A DNA stretch of 64,000 nt. It comes from Tyto alba. Its lineage: Eukaryota; Chordata; Aves; Strigiformes; Tytonidae. Location: the NCBI RefSeq assembly GCF_018691265.1, contig NW_024881295.1, positions 15,712,314 through 15,776,313 of the forward strand, written 5' to 3'. The position numbers and the translations under genes are program-made. The stretch's first letter is position 1. Every line of letters begins with the position of its first letter. Shown piece by piece: positions 23,298-36,100 of the stretch. The notes beneath the pieces were generated by a model. It had not been told where the DNA came from, made no database searches, and worked only from the letters and a program-made list of their open reading frames with translations.

Positions 23298-24110
23298 TTA
23301 CTTTTTTCTAAGCGCCAGCGCTACGCCAACTGCTACAGCTAATATAGCTACCGCAGCAGCCCCACCGTACAGCAATATAGATTTCCCTTCCGGCAATAAG
23401 ATAGGCTTCTCCTCTGCAGCCGAGGATTTCTCTTCTATTTCTTCCAAACGGCCCTCTTTCCCCACTTTTTTTTCCCCTGGAAGCAGTATTTTCTCAGGTT
23501 CTGGTGCAGCCTTTTCTTCTGATGGGGCTAGCTTTGGGACAGGTTTACTTAATATGGGGATTTCAGGTTCAACATGCTCTTCAGCCACTTTTCCCTTTTC
23601 TTCCTGTTTCGTACGCAGAAGCGTGGAGGGATGTGCTTTTTCAACAGCAGCAACTTCAGCTTGGGGTTTTATTTCCTGTAAAGAAGCAGGGGTTTCTGGA
23701 AGCGCTGCCTGCATGGTCTCTGCAGCGACAGCTGACACCGCTGCTTCCTCAATCCCCTCCGGTATCTCTTCCTTCTCCACGTGAACAATATCTGAGTTGG
23801 AAGAGTTGTTTTCACTCCTCTCTTCAGCCCCTCCGTTGCTGTCCAGGCTTTTGACTTCTTCAGGATCCATGGCTACTTGCTGCCAGGACTCGGGGCCCAG
23901 GGAGACCGGCAGGCTCTCTGTGTGCCAGCTCTGGCTCGCAGACAGGGAGACGGGCAAGCTCTCCGACTGCCACGACGTGGTCACCGTGGGGGACTCCGGG
24001 GGGCTCACCTGTCCCGAGTTGTCACTGGTCAGGATGTAGATGTCATTACTGTCCTCCGCAATGAGCCCGGGGTACTCTTCCTCTTCTGATTCCAAAGTAA
24101 AGACCGTCCC
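23298..24110 (-). CDS. BCL2L13: BCL2L13 last coding exon: LIR, acidic tail, membrane anchor
   Basis: The acceptor ccttttccttcgtag ends at 24111 and the TAA stop is at 23300-23298, enclosing 270 codons. The stretch from GTVFTLESEEEEYPG to the WQQV motif is almost unchanged from human, including two SESLPVSL-type repeats. The next 150 or so residues are acidic, low-complexity and poorly conserved. The end has KSILLYGGAAAVAILAVAVG and then a short basic tail (LRKK), a mitochondrial tail-anchor signal. Confidence 0.97.
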   Translation of the reverse strand, partial: GTVFTLESEEEEYPGLIAEDSNDIYILTSDNSGQVSPPESPTVTTSWQSESLPVSLSASQSWHTESLPVSLGPESWQQVAMDPEEVKSLDSNGGAEERSENNSSNSDIVHVEKEEIPEGIEEAAVSAVAAETMQAALPETPASLQEIKPQAEVAAVEKAHPSTLLRTKQEEKGKVAEEHVEPEIPILSKPVPKLAPSEEKAAPEPEKILLPGEKKVGKEGRLEEIEEKSSAAEEKPILLPEGKSILLYGGAAAVAILAVAVGVALALRKK

Positions 24111-27100
24111 CTACGAAGGAAAAGGAGGACACAACATGTGAGCGATGGCTCCAGCATTACCTCCCCTGTACGGGAAGGAACAGGACACCTGGAAACATGG
24201 TGGGGCTGGAAGAAAGATGAGAGGGCTTCTGCAAGAGCAGCAGCTGTCTGACCTACATTGTGGAAGAGATTACAAAACCCAGCTGGGCCAGCTGGCATTT
24301 CCAGAGGATGGAACTGCGTAAGAGCTTTGCCGGGAGCTCCTCCTTTCCCTGACGTGCATCACCAGAACGTACCGTGTGGGCACTATTAACCAGAGAACAA
24401 GATACCAAAGTCTGAAACCAAGCAAAGAAAAAAGAAACACAACAAGTGCACGAGCCCAGCTGATTACCCCTCTCCTTTCCATTTTGTGCAAATGCTCTGT
24501 AGGGAGGGGTTGGGGGAAGGCGTTTTTAAGACATGGTTGTATTTCTCACTGTCCTACTTTGATTGGTAAATTAAGTGTTGGTGGTGGTGTTCAAATTAAA
24601 TTGATGCTCCTTTCCTTCCCCAGTGGAGTCTGTCTTTTGCCTGTGACCACAACTGGTGAGTCACCCCTCCCTGTCCTCGTCTCAATTCCAGAGTCTTTTG
24701 TTTCCTCCTCCCCATTCCTGAAGGGGAAGAAGTGAGCAAGCGGCTGTGTGGTGCTCTGATGCTCTCTGGGCTTAAACCACAACACTCAGGAACTGATCCG
24801 AGTTGAAAACACATTCTTTATTTTGCTGAGTTGTTTTTAATCCTGATGGGTGTTCGGTTTCGCCCACTGAGACGCTCAAGTGTGACTGTGGGTGGAGCAG
24901 GGCCAGGAGCTGCACCTGCTCACACTGATGCCAAAAGAGCCGAATCGATACCAGTGCCCTGCTTAGAGAGCAGAAGGAAAACGCACCTCAGCTTTTGTAA
25001 CTCCCCGTTACCCCTTAGTTCCTACTATGCAAGGAGTTCAGGGCCTACAAGTCAACGGTTTCTATCTCTGAGTAGGCATACTCGCAGAGCTTTAGCTCTG
25101 GGCCAGCAGCAACGCACTTTTCTCTCAAGGAAGCACAGGATGCTCAGCCTCTCCACAAACACGGGTGCACTGTCTACAGAGCCACCGGGCACGCTGCAAT
25201 TCCTCACTCCCCTAGCAGGGGGAAGGACCTCCGCACACAAAAAACAACCCACAAAGCAAGCTGGCAGGCACAGGAGAGACAGCACAGACGCTGCTGGTCA
25301 CTGGCAGTGACTGCAGCGAGAGCAAATGAAGCACGAGTGGACGCCTGGCAAAAGCACTGAACTGGGACTGGAGAGATCTGCACAACTTATGGGCGTTAAC
25401 ACTTTAATCTTTCACAGTGGAAACTCTTCCTGTATCGATAAACTTTGTGAAAAGGGGTCAGTGGAGCCTGAGTCGAGCATGGGAGTCGGGGTTCTCCACC
25501 CGCTTCCCCCGAACACCTTGCCATTTTGCAAAACTTGGTGGAACCACTCCTGGAGACTTCTGTACAATGGTGGAGTAGTACAGGGCAGCACTAGGAACAT
25601 CAAGATTTCGTAAGGTATTTTGGCAGGGGCAGGATCTAAAGCTCATCTTCGCAGCCCAGGGAGTTTTGGAAGATATTTGTGCACAAGTAAAGGAATCTCA
25701 CAGAACACATCAAAAGGAATTTCTTTGCATAGATGTCTTTAAATTGCTTGGATATGGGAAGCATCATCCAGCTCAGTGACATGCTCAGGAACTCTGAAGA
25801 GAAATGGTACACAGCATTCCTCAGGGGAAGGTTAAAAGCGACCAAGCCATTCACCAAGCACCTAGAGATTCTTCACAAAGTCTTGATTCAGAAGGAAATA
25901 ATACAGCATTACATTTGTGAAAATGTTCAGATACCACACACATGCCAACAAATCCAAAACAAGTTCTGTTCTGCGAGCAGTGACTGAGGAGTCAAAACTC
26001 CAGTACCCTCTTGAAAGTCACGTTTCACTAGAAGAATTAATTTTTTTTTTAAATGCAGCTCCGGCCATTAAAACAAAATAGAGCTCTACAACCCTAGGAG
26101 GAAGCAACCAGCATGGCAAAGTAAGGGCAATGGAAAAGAAAAGCCAAGATGCTTAAGTAAAAGCAGGGGTTACTGGGTCCAAAGAGAGCAAGTACTGAGC
26201 AGCGTGGGCCAGGGCTGCTGCGCAGCGTGTGAGGACAGGACTCCACAGCCAGCGCCGGCCTGTCCTGTTCCAGCAGACACCCGAGAGCAGCACAGCAGGG
26301 TCAGTCACTGTGGTTAACTCCCACCGCCCTGTGCTCGCTGCCCAAACACTCTGAGATCGTGCATTTGCTCCTCTGATCATCAGAATTTTCTCTGAATGTT
26401 GATGAAGCAGGGAATATTCTCACTGTAATGTAAGCTACTAACAGACACCTATGATCATAGCAATTTTTTTAGTCCCACAGGCGATACAGACTCAGAAAAA
26501 CAGCAATTAAGCAACAAAATAACTAGGGGTAAAACCTGGAATCTCATGAACCTCTAAACTATCCTCTCTGCTCAACTCTACCCTTCCACAAATCAGACTC
26601 AATTTACTTCTCACCCGCAGCACATCCCAACAAACCAGACTACATCTCTAATCTGATGCTACAAAAAGCACAGGGACACATATGACTGGTAACAGCTCTT
26701 AACATATCACTGGAAGTGCACTGGCTGAACATGAAGCATATGAAAAAATACCACAAAACCACACTACGCTTCTACAGGCCTGTGAGCTCTGGCGATCGTA
26801 GCAAGCTTCTTTTCAGTAATAAACTAAAAAAAAGCACCAACTAGGGCTGTACTCAGACAGCCTAAATTCCCCTGAAGTCGTATATCGCTCAGTGGCAAAA
26901 GCCAAGCGCCCCTGAGCAGTGACTCGGCAGCCCAGGGCAGGGAGGAGGGAGCCACTGGTGCTCAGTGGGGTGCAGAGGCTGCTGTGAAATTTCAGCCATC
27001 CTGATGCTCCTCTATATGTACTCCTCCAGCCCCTGCTTCTGCTCCATTCCTGATCCACCACTCTAACTTTTCCCTTTCCTCTCAAAGGGAAAAATCGAGG

Positions 27101-30100
27101 TGGTTCTTTTGCTGGAACGCCCAGATGATTTGACCATGATAAAAATGAACAAGTAATAGAGACAAAGTACACTACATGTGGACCAGTAGCTGCCCAGACC
27201 CAGCAAGAATATCTTACCTCAGTACGATGTAATGCTAGATCCTAAGCAGGTTAACAAACAGATGGGGATGCAACACAAACATACAAGGATCAGACATTAG
27301 TTATTCTAGTTATTCCCACATATCAGGGTGTTTTTTAAAGGCCACGTGCTTTGCTGAGCACTCTGTCTCGAGATAAGCTTCTCACAAAATACAGGTAAGA
27401 TCTGGGCATATGTTGAGGGTAATGTGCAGGATAAACTGCTTTGCACAAGGCAAGGAAATGGGATAGTAATATGGGGAACACTATCAATCCTCTACACTTT
27501 AAGTACTTCATTAATAGATGCACCAACATTACAGACCAATCCTGCCCTCAGCAGAAGTGGGGGGCCTAAGACACTCAACCATTTTCTTGTTCATTTTCTC
27601 ACGCTGCACAGACTGGATTGACCTCAAAAGACTTATCAGTCGCTGGCTCCCTATAAATCAGAACCTTATAAAGCCTGGCTGATTCCTTTCTGTCTTTACA
27701 GACACTTTAACTTCCGTGTCAGTGTCTCGGGGACAGAACTCTCCAAGCTTGAAAAGACAGATTGCTCAAGGTTGGGAAACGTGGGGGAAAGCTAACACAC
27801 TGAGTATTAATGGGTAATTTCAGTACTTTTTCATTAAAAGCTTATGAAGTTTTAACTGAAAAGCCAGACAGCAATAGGCATTATTTATGATACATGTTTA
27901 ATATTGAGCTGAATTAAGAGTTGATTCAGAAAGACAAGAGGATAAAGCTAGAATTTTGTGCTGATTTGGTCGAGGTTTGCACTTTTTTGTTGTTTGAGTT
28001 TGTTGGTTTTTTTCTTCTTTTAAAGCAGCTGCAATAAAAACTTAATGACATTTAGGACAATTCTCTTGTTTCATCTACAGATGTGACCCAGAAGCAAAGC
28101 TCCCATAGAGATTAATTCAGGACAGGATGGAACATGTGGAAGGATTTTTAATAACCTGAGGCCTTACATAAGCCATACTCTTTAGATTTAACTGTAAATA
28201 AGGAATGTATGTAAGCATTTCTTTATCCGATTTTTTTAACGTAAACGGATAGTCTACTGCTCTAGACCAGACCAGAGTCCCTCTTTTTCGAATTTGGGAT
28301 GGGAGACTTGCAAACTTGAATGGTTTTCCTCATCCAGTACACAGAACCAAGTCAGGTATGTCTAAAGAAGCAAGAGTAATTGCCTCACTGCAGCATCCTG
28401 CCACTCCTGATCCCCACCACCGCCACTTGAGGGAAGAGTTGGCACAAGTTATGATGAGAAGGAGAAGTGGATAGTTCCCTTCTTAGCTAGAACACAACAG
28501 GGATGGTCCACAGCATGTGAGGCAGTCTCGAGGAGACCAGCAACTTAATTCTGTCAAGGTGGCATTGCAGACCTCAGAAAGGAGCTCCAGAAGTCGATCA
28601 CGGTCTTTAACTTATAGGGTTTGACTTGTAGAAATTTCCCACAAGACTTCTACATGTGACAGAAGGCACTTTTAACAAATGTGCTAGACTAGCCCTCAGG
28701 ACAGGCTATAGCCGTTATGCTACTGGGTGAGCTACAGCAGACAACTTTAAACTGCTAACAAAATAATAAAAAAATATTTGAAAGCTCCTCTAATAAGTAG
28801 AACCCATCAGTCTGGATTCAGCTGTAGTCCTGCCAGTGTCAGTAATCTGAACTTTGCTGAAAATCAGTTTCAGCAGTGAATTCAGAACACTACAAACCTT
28901 TAAGGTATGGTAGGAAATTGCTACTTAAAAACACCTGTCAAGTTTCAATTATGATTTAAAGACAGCAAAGATAACCACAAAAAAAAAAAAAAAAAAAAAA
29001 AAGACTTGGAAACTGACTCTCATGATGACTATACTATTTTTCATAGTTTTCTAATAGATCTGTTTTTAACTGTATACAAACAAGCTGATTTACTAACTAT
29101 AGTAGTTACTTTTGCTAAACAGCAAAAACTTTAACTACACATAAGAAAGAACCCACCCTTATTTACCAGAATAATTATTTCAGCCTGGTTTATGTAAAGA
29201 TGCTTCTAGTGGAAACAGATATCCAAATCAAAATTCTGAATGCTTCAAAGATAAAAGTAACTCTTTTTCCTATAAAAATAGTAGGAATAGTACCACACAC
29301 TGAATCTGTAATGGAGGTATTATTAGATAATGAATGTACAGAGATCACTATTAAGGTGTCCAACAGAGCATTTACTGCATCTCAGAGAAGACTCTGAAAG
29401 CCCTGCCCTGTACGCTCAGACCACCAGACACATGCAAATTGACTGTGTCTAATTGCTGTGGATGCTGTGTGTATTTTTCTAGGGTTTTTGGTTTGGTTTT
29501 AAGTGTTCTGAAAAGCCTGACTGGTCTCTCTGGTTCAGTTCTTAAAGAAATATAAACAGGCAGGTTACAGTTAAGCCTGTTCATTAAATGAATGATGCGG
29601 ATAGGCAACTCCTACAAAACTCATCTCCAAAGACACTAAAAAGCTCCCCGAAAAGTTATACAGCCCAGCAAGCCACTCATACACCCCAGATCTTTATTTT
29701 GTCCAGTAGAAGCAAAAATCCTGTATACAGGTCAGAGAGGAGTGCCGCCTTGAGGGAAAAAATATCTATGTTCCCCAAACTTCCCTCCCCTCCTCCCAAA
29801 ACTAAACAGGCCCACATAAAATCCCAAGGGAAAGAGTGCCTTGAGGTACAGGACAAAATGCTGACAGAATGCAAGTGTTCCAGGAGAGCAATCTTTACAG
29901 TGATAAAAAATTCAAAACACTCAACACAGCTACGAAGTGTCTTAGGCAAGAGTACTGACCGACTTTATCTTGTAACATAAGCTGTAACAGAGAAAAAGGA
30001 GGTTCAGCCATTATTTTGCTTGCACAACCAGCCTCACAGCAACAACATGAGTACTAGGAACCCATAAATGCATTTGTGCTTAAAATCTAGTGTCTGAAAA

Positions 30101-33100
30101 ACAAAAGGCGAGGAGTGATGAACTGGTCTGTATCCAAGGATCCCAAGAGATCTCCCTCTGGGAAAATAAGCAAATTTCCCATAACAACAATCTTCCCCAG
30201 AGCTGGGAATGCCCTTGCTGCATGATTTCCAGCTGTGGCAGAGGAGCAGCCACGTACTGGTGAAGTGCTGGCGGGGCCGAGGGCTGAGGAGGCGACGGCT
30301 GCATCCATGGGACGGCTGCTGGGGTCTGGACAGCTCCACTCCCACCCGCACCCAACCGGCTGCAATTCCATCTGCTCTGTGCCTCCACCCGCAGCCCCAC
30401 TATGCCCTGCTCTTCAGATCCTCCTCGAAGTCAGACCTGACAGCCTTACCCTGCTAATCCTTCAGGGAAATGGATTATCAAAGGGGCAGCTGACAACGCC
30501 GAGATCTAGAACAGTACATTACTTAAAAAAAAGTAACAGAAAGCCCTCAGGCATTTATTGTAGTATTCATCTTTGTGAAGCTGTCAAGATAGGTGGAGCC
30601 AAGAAAAACAGAGCAGAGTCCACAAATAGGACTGTACTTTTTAGTAAGAGGAAAAAAAAGGAAAAAAAAAAAAAGGAAAAAAAGTCATGTGAATTAAATC
30701 AAAGCACACCAATGTTGCAGCTGCTGCTCTCATCCCCTTCAAAGAATGCTTTGGCTAGAACAGCCAGCAGAAATGATGCTATTCCTTCCCCTGCCCTCCA
30801 ACATAACCTCTACTACCTGCAGAGAGTCAGCACCAAAGCAACACCCTTGAAGGCTTCAGTCTTAGCAGTTTAAATTTAAATAAATTCAATTATTTAGAGA
30901 CTCATTCTTCTGACTGATCTGAGGTTGTTGGAAGGCAAAAGAGAAAGGAGTTCTAGTTGCTTTTGACCATTTAAGTTCTTTCTCCTTCAGCCACAGTGCC
31001 TAAAAATTAAAGAATCTATTACTGTACTGGAGAAGCTACACAGAAATAGAAGTGGATGTTTCACTGCTGTGGTCCATGATAAAAGCATCAAGTATAATTA
31101 TTTTGAAAGGAAAACTCCTTTCTAGGACTCCTCTAATTAGATTGCCCTTTCATGCATCTCTACCATATTAAATTTATCTCTCCTCCAGTGGATAACCTCT
31201 CTCTGTTTCTGCATTGTCATTCTCAAGGCAGACACCTGGACTGCTGCAGAAGGAGATTTTAATCTCCAGTAGCGCAAACTGACCGCCTCGGTTCCCTAGG
31301 ATGACAAGTGTCTCTTTACTCTTTTTCTCCTCCAGATTGTTAACAGACTCTAGTACATAGATTATTCCATCACCAGCAGCAAATAAAACATCAAAAACGG
31401 CAGAAAAGACCAAGATGAAACACTGACAACAGACAACAGCTTTTCTAAGGCTGAGATATGAAACTGTAAACACAACGCTGATTCCAAGCAAATTTACTTT
31501 TACTCTCTCCAGCATGGGCAAGTAACTAGTTAAATTCAAATCCAGATCTGAACATCATGAGACAAGAACCCTGGGAAGGCAGAGACAATTTCAGCTACAG
31601 GTCACAAATACAAATACCAGCCTCTTACTGAGAGAAGAAAGGTTATTAACTGAATACCAATAAACACCGATTGCATGCACTGTGAATCTGAGAAAAAAAA
31701 AAAAAGCAGCTAGCCTCCAAATAATCTTATACTTTTTCCTCCTTATAGATGTTCCCAGACTATTTCAACATAGATGAAATCTAACCATGGAAAACAAGAT
31801 CCGTGGAGCTCAAGAAGAAATAAATTATTTGGGAGGAAGGATAGGAAAGGAAGAGGAAAAAAAATCCTTACCAACTGACTGGCCTTACTGTGCACTTTTC
31901 CAGGAGACCAAGAATTGATTCTGATGCAGCACCGTTCAGCCGTGGAGAAGTCAGACAGAGCAAAAAGGGAGGGGAAGTAGGAGGAGGGAAGGGAGGGGAG
32001 AGAAGGAGAAGGGAGGGCAGAGGAGGAAAGGGGGAGGGCAGAGCATGTACACTGCATATCAGTTTGTTGAGCTTTTGGGAAAGAGAAGAACAAAGCTGCT
32101 GCTAAAATCAGGCTGGGAATTCGTTTGTGATGGTTCAAGATAAGGAAACAACATCTTAGTGTGACCATTTGAGTTCAAAACAGAGAGTCAGGAGAAAGAA
32201 ATGTGTGTTCCCACATGTGTCTATTTAGAGAAGCTGGAATGCCAAACATGCTTTTTGCTCCAAAAGAAAGATCATACTAAAACTTAAAGAGCTGCAGCTG
32301 AACGTGTCACTGCAATGAGGGAAAGAGGGAGGCTATCCAGAAGAAAGCAAGATTACCTTGCTTTCCTACAGTTACCCAAACTCATATTGCATCTACCTGC
32401 AAATCTAAGAGATTGTAAACTAGATGGAGTAATCATTTTATGTCTTAATTCACATTTATGTTGCCAGCTGCATCCAAACACAGTACGCAGTGCACTGCAG
32501 ACATTCCTGCTTGAAAGACTTTCACCCTAAAGCAGTAAAACAGACCAAGGGGAAAGGGATCAGCTTACACAACAGCCAGAATCATAGTATCAAAATATTG
32601 TATGCACTTGAACGTAAAATTATGCCAGCCATTCTCTCACCAACCAACCAACCATTACATCCCAGTCCCACCCTACCATGAAAAGTTAGCTGAATACAAT
32701 TTTAGTGCCTGAAGGAAGAATGGGAGGGGAACACTCATTGTTTCAACACATTATCTCATCACCATATCTCTGCAGGACTGGAATAAAAAAATCAAAAAGC
32801 AACTTCTCATCTCAGAGGCTCTACCTCTAGTATCTCAAATTTCCCACTCCTCACAAGCCACACTGATTTCTTGAAATCTACTGCATAGGTATCCAATTTA
32901 TCAACCTTTATTCCTCTAAGCTAGCAATTTCACTTCTAGTTAACTGTTGTCCACCATCCTCAGTCAGATGCTTTGCTGGACATACAAGCCTTCCGAGTCC
33001 ACAAAACAACGTGAAGTCCTGCACACATGCAGAACCTCAGGAGCTCTTCCAGCCACATCGCAGCTGCAGAGCATGACGCAGCAAGTGGTCCCACTGGATG

Positions 33101-36100
33101 ACACAGCTCTCTAAAATTCTGACTCCACAGATCCACAGTGGGGTATAGAGAGGGCTCAGCTGACCCCTTACCTTCGACTGGGTACTTCCCTACTGGCAAA
33201 GGTTGACTTCAATCCTAAAACTGAGGAAGATTCCAAATTACATGGTGCCAAGGGAAGACACAGCACCAGAGACACTACAGAATTTTTCAGGTCTGCACAT
33301 GAAAAGCTGACTCCTGTGAACCTCTCCTCTGCTCCTGATGCACAGAAAACCAGACAGGCTGTTCTGGTTTCTCCTCAGTTTTAAGCAAGCTCTCAGCAGC
33401 TGTAGGAAAGACAGCAATAATACAAAGATGGAACCTCTTACTGTTACAGCAACACAATTCACTGGAGACTTCCAGGTTTATACATTGCCCTTATGGCTCT
33501 AGCAAAGTATTACTGACAACTTGATCTGGCACACAGAGCCCCTGTGGCAGATGCTTATCTTAAAAAATGCAAAACACTTTCGTGATGGCTAACAGCCTGC
33601 CAGGTGGCTCTTCCCCAGTCCTTCTCAGAAACACAAACTTTCCCACCTTTACCCCACGCCCCATTCCCAGCACTGCCATCCCCAGAACAACATCCCACAG
33701 ACTCAGAACAAACCAAGCAGCATGACAGTCAGTAAAAATGAACATTTTCCTTACAGGAAAAAAACAAACAAACAAACAAACAATAAACCCATATATTCCT
33801 TTCCTTCACATAAAGCCACAAGCGCAGTGGGTCCCCATTCCCATCCCCAAAGCAACTCACAAAGTGTTAGCACAGCTACGTTAATTTGGCTGGAAAGGAT
33901 TTTCATCACCTTGCCTCTTTCCTCGCCTCTTCTGCTGTTTCAAAAATAGCTCTGGCTTGTTTGCTGTACCGCTTATGTCAGTCTGATTTTATGCCTGACT
34001 GGATGTATACAGACAAGCTCGTAGCCCATTAAACACCAGCTACCCAGATCTGTACATACATGCACAGTCACAAAAACACAAAGCACAGCCCCCCTCCCTT
34101 GGTGGCCGTGCTGGAAAGCTGCTTGTTTTCAGAGGCTTTGCACTGTATTAAGTATGTTTATAGCAGGCCTCAAATAGGTGCCAGAGAAGAGATCAGAGCC
34201 TTTTCTGAGGGTAAAAAAAAAAAAAAAAAAGAAAAAGCAGAAAAAAGCAAAATAGCACTAACATCCATCTGTCTTAAAGTTGCAAGTAAGGACCTTCTCT
34301 GAAAATACTTTGAAATGTGAGTACATTTATCAAATGACCTAAGGTCATTTGGCTGCATGCTGTTAGTGTTTCTGTCAATTAAAGACAAACAAACCCTCCC
34401 AAAGGCTTTGAAAACTATTATCAACGGTTGCCAGGAAGGGAAAAGATATAGGAAGGTGCAGATGTGCAGAAATTCTGGAACAAACTACTCTTAAAAAAAA
34501 CTTCAGGTAAACTCCTGAAATATGAGAAGCTGTCTGAATGAGATTTTTCCTACTAGCACTTTTTAATTACTGGGTTTTCCTGAACAGCTTTTCTTTTTAG
34601 AATAAATCAACTTGATGCTGCCATTTCACTAATCTCAGATTAATCCCATTCAGATCTGGCATTCTTCCCTAACCTAGTAATCTAAAGCTCAGCTTTCAAG
34701 ATCCAGCTCATCGGCTGCGAGCTGCTTCTGTGATGTATTTTTAAATTAAACTTTCTCAGTGTGCCATGACTCATGAACACTGGTTATCATGAATTGAAGA
34801 TTTCCACAAGGAAATACAGCACAAAGAAATCCTGATTGCTCATTCTATCCATGTTCCTGTATAGCTATAAAATCCAATATGCATTAGCTATTTTATCACT
34901 TATTATAAAAATAAATTAGTACATACTGACCTTTCTGTATGAAGCACTCCCCAATTACTTATTTGCTAAAAAAACCCTCTGAAAATTAAGATGAAAAAAC
35001 ACCATTTCCAGCAGTCATCAGAGTATTGAAGATAACATTAAAAAGATGAGCCTCTCAGGCACAGTATCTCTTGTTACAGATGTTTGCTTCTAAATGCAAT
35101 TCTGTATGTATATTAACAGGAAAGAACATACAAACAAAAGCTCACCATCTAGCAACAAATTAGCATCTTAACACACAATGTATGAACACTAGTTGTTATT
35201 TGACATCCGAGGACCTCTTCAATTTCAACAGCAATCCAACAAACCAGACACGCAAAGAACTGGAAGAGACTGCCTGGGGAAATTGTAGAGCCCAACAACG
35301 TAGGTCTTTAAGGTCAACATCAGAAATTAATGGGTAAAAGTCAGTTCTGCCTTGGGACAGAGAGATGAAATAGATGAGCGCCCAAGATCCTTTCCAACTA
35401 TACGGTCCTGACTTTCTGCTTTTTTTCGGCTTTTCCTGGGGCATTCCTCCTCTCGTCTGCTTACTTCTAGCAACCCCTCTTAGTCTTTCACTCCTATTAA
35501 GACTAGTATCACATTTAGAAATAAGCTCTGAACAAACTATGAAAATTAAACATTGTCTTCTTACCCATCCTCCTTGTTGGATGATATAGTCTGCAGAATA
35601 GTCTTCTAGATATGTCACCCCGAAGTTCACAAGTGCGCTCAGTGGCTCCTGGCCCCGTTTGGTTAGCTCCATCAGAAATTGTTGTAGCAGAACCAGAGGT
35701 ACCAAGACCTTCAAAAAAAGAAAGAATTATGACTAAATACAGAAAGCATTATCGATACTACTGTGTAGGTAAAACAGAAGCATTCATAGGATCCACAGAA
35801 AAGGTCTGAATCTACAAGTCCAAAGATATTATGCACTATACGCTTCATTTTTGTGAAGACACAAGGCAGAAACACAACACAATTCAGTAAGAAAGACACA
35901 CTTAATCTGGTAAGCAAAACACCACAGCCTAACCGAGGGTTTCACAGAACAGGACTGCAGTGCTTTCTTAAGGCCCATTTTTTTTCCAACACAAGATTCA
36001 GGTAAAGAAGCAGAACAGGCTGAGAACTTGCTACCCCAGAAGTGGAAAGATGCAACACCATAAATACTTTGAAGGGATATGTGTCCAAATTGTATTTAAA

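Larger units (their letters stand above)
24111..35564 (-). other. BCL2L13: BCL2L13 intron 6 (largest intron)
   Basis: The donor is GTAAGA at 35564 and the acceptor cgtag at 24111. No exon or gene was recognised within it. It contains an A25 run (28979-29003), A-rich tracts near 30650, a purine-rich tract (about 31962-32037), an (AAAC)n stretch near 33763 and a perfect 21-bp palindrome (34331-34351). It also holds a CR1 remnant overlapping 35256-35411. Open frames such as 30235-30873 have no coding signature. Confidence 0.85.

Noticed and set aside
30235..30873. A 212-codon plus-strand open frame in BCL2L13 intron 6.
   Set aside because: It contains a Lys run from an A-rich tract and low-complexity Pro/His parts. 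No recognisable domain or splice logic.
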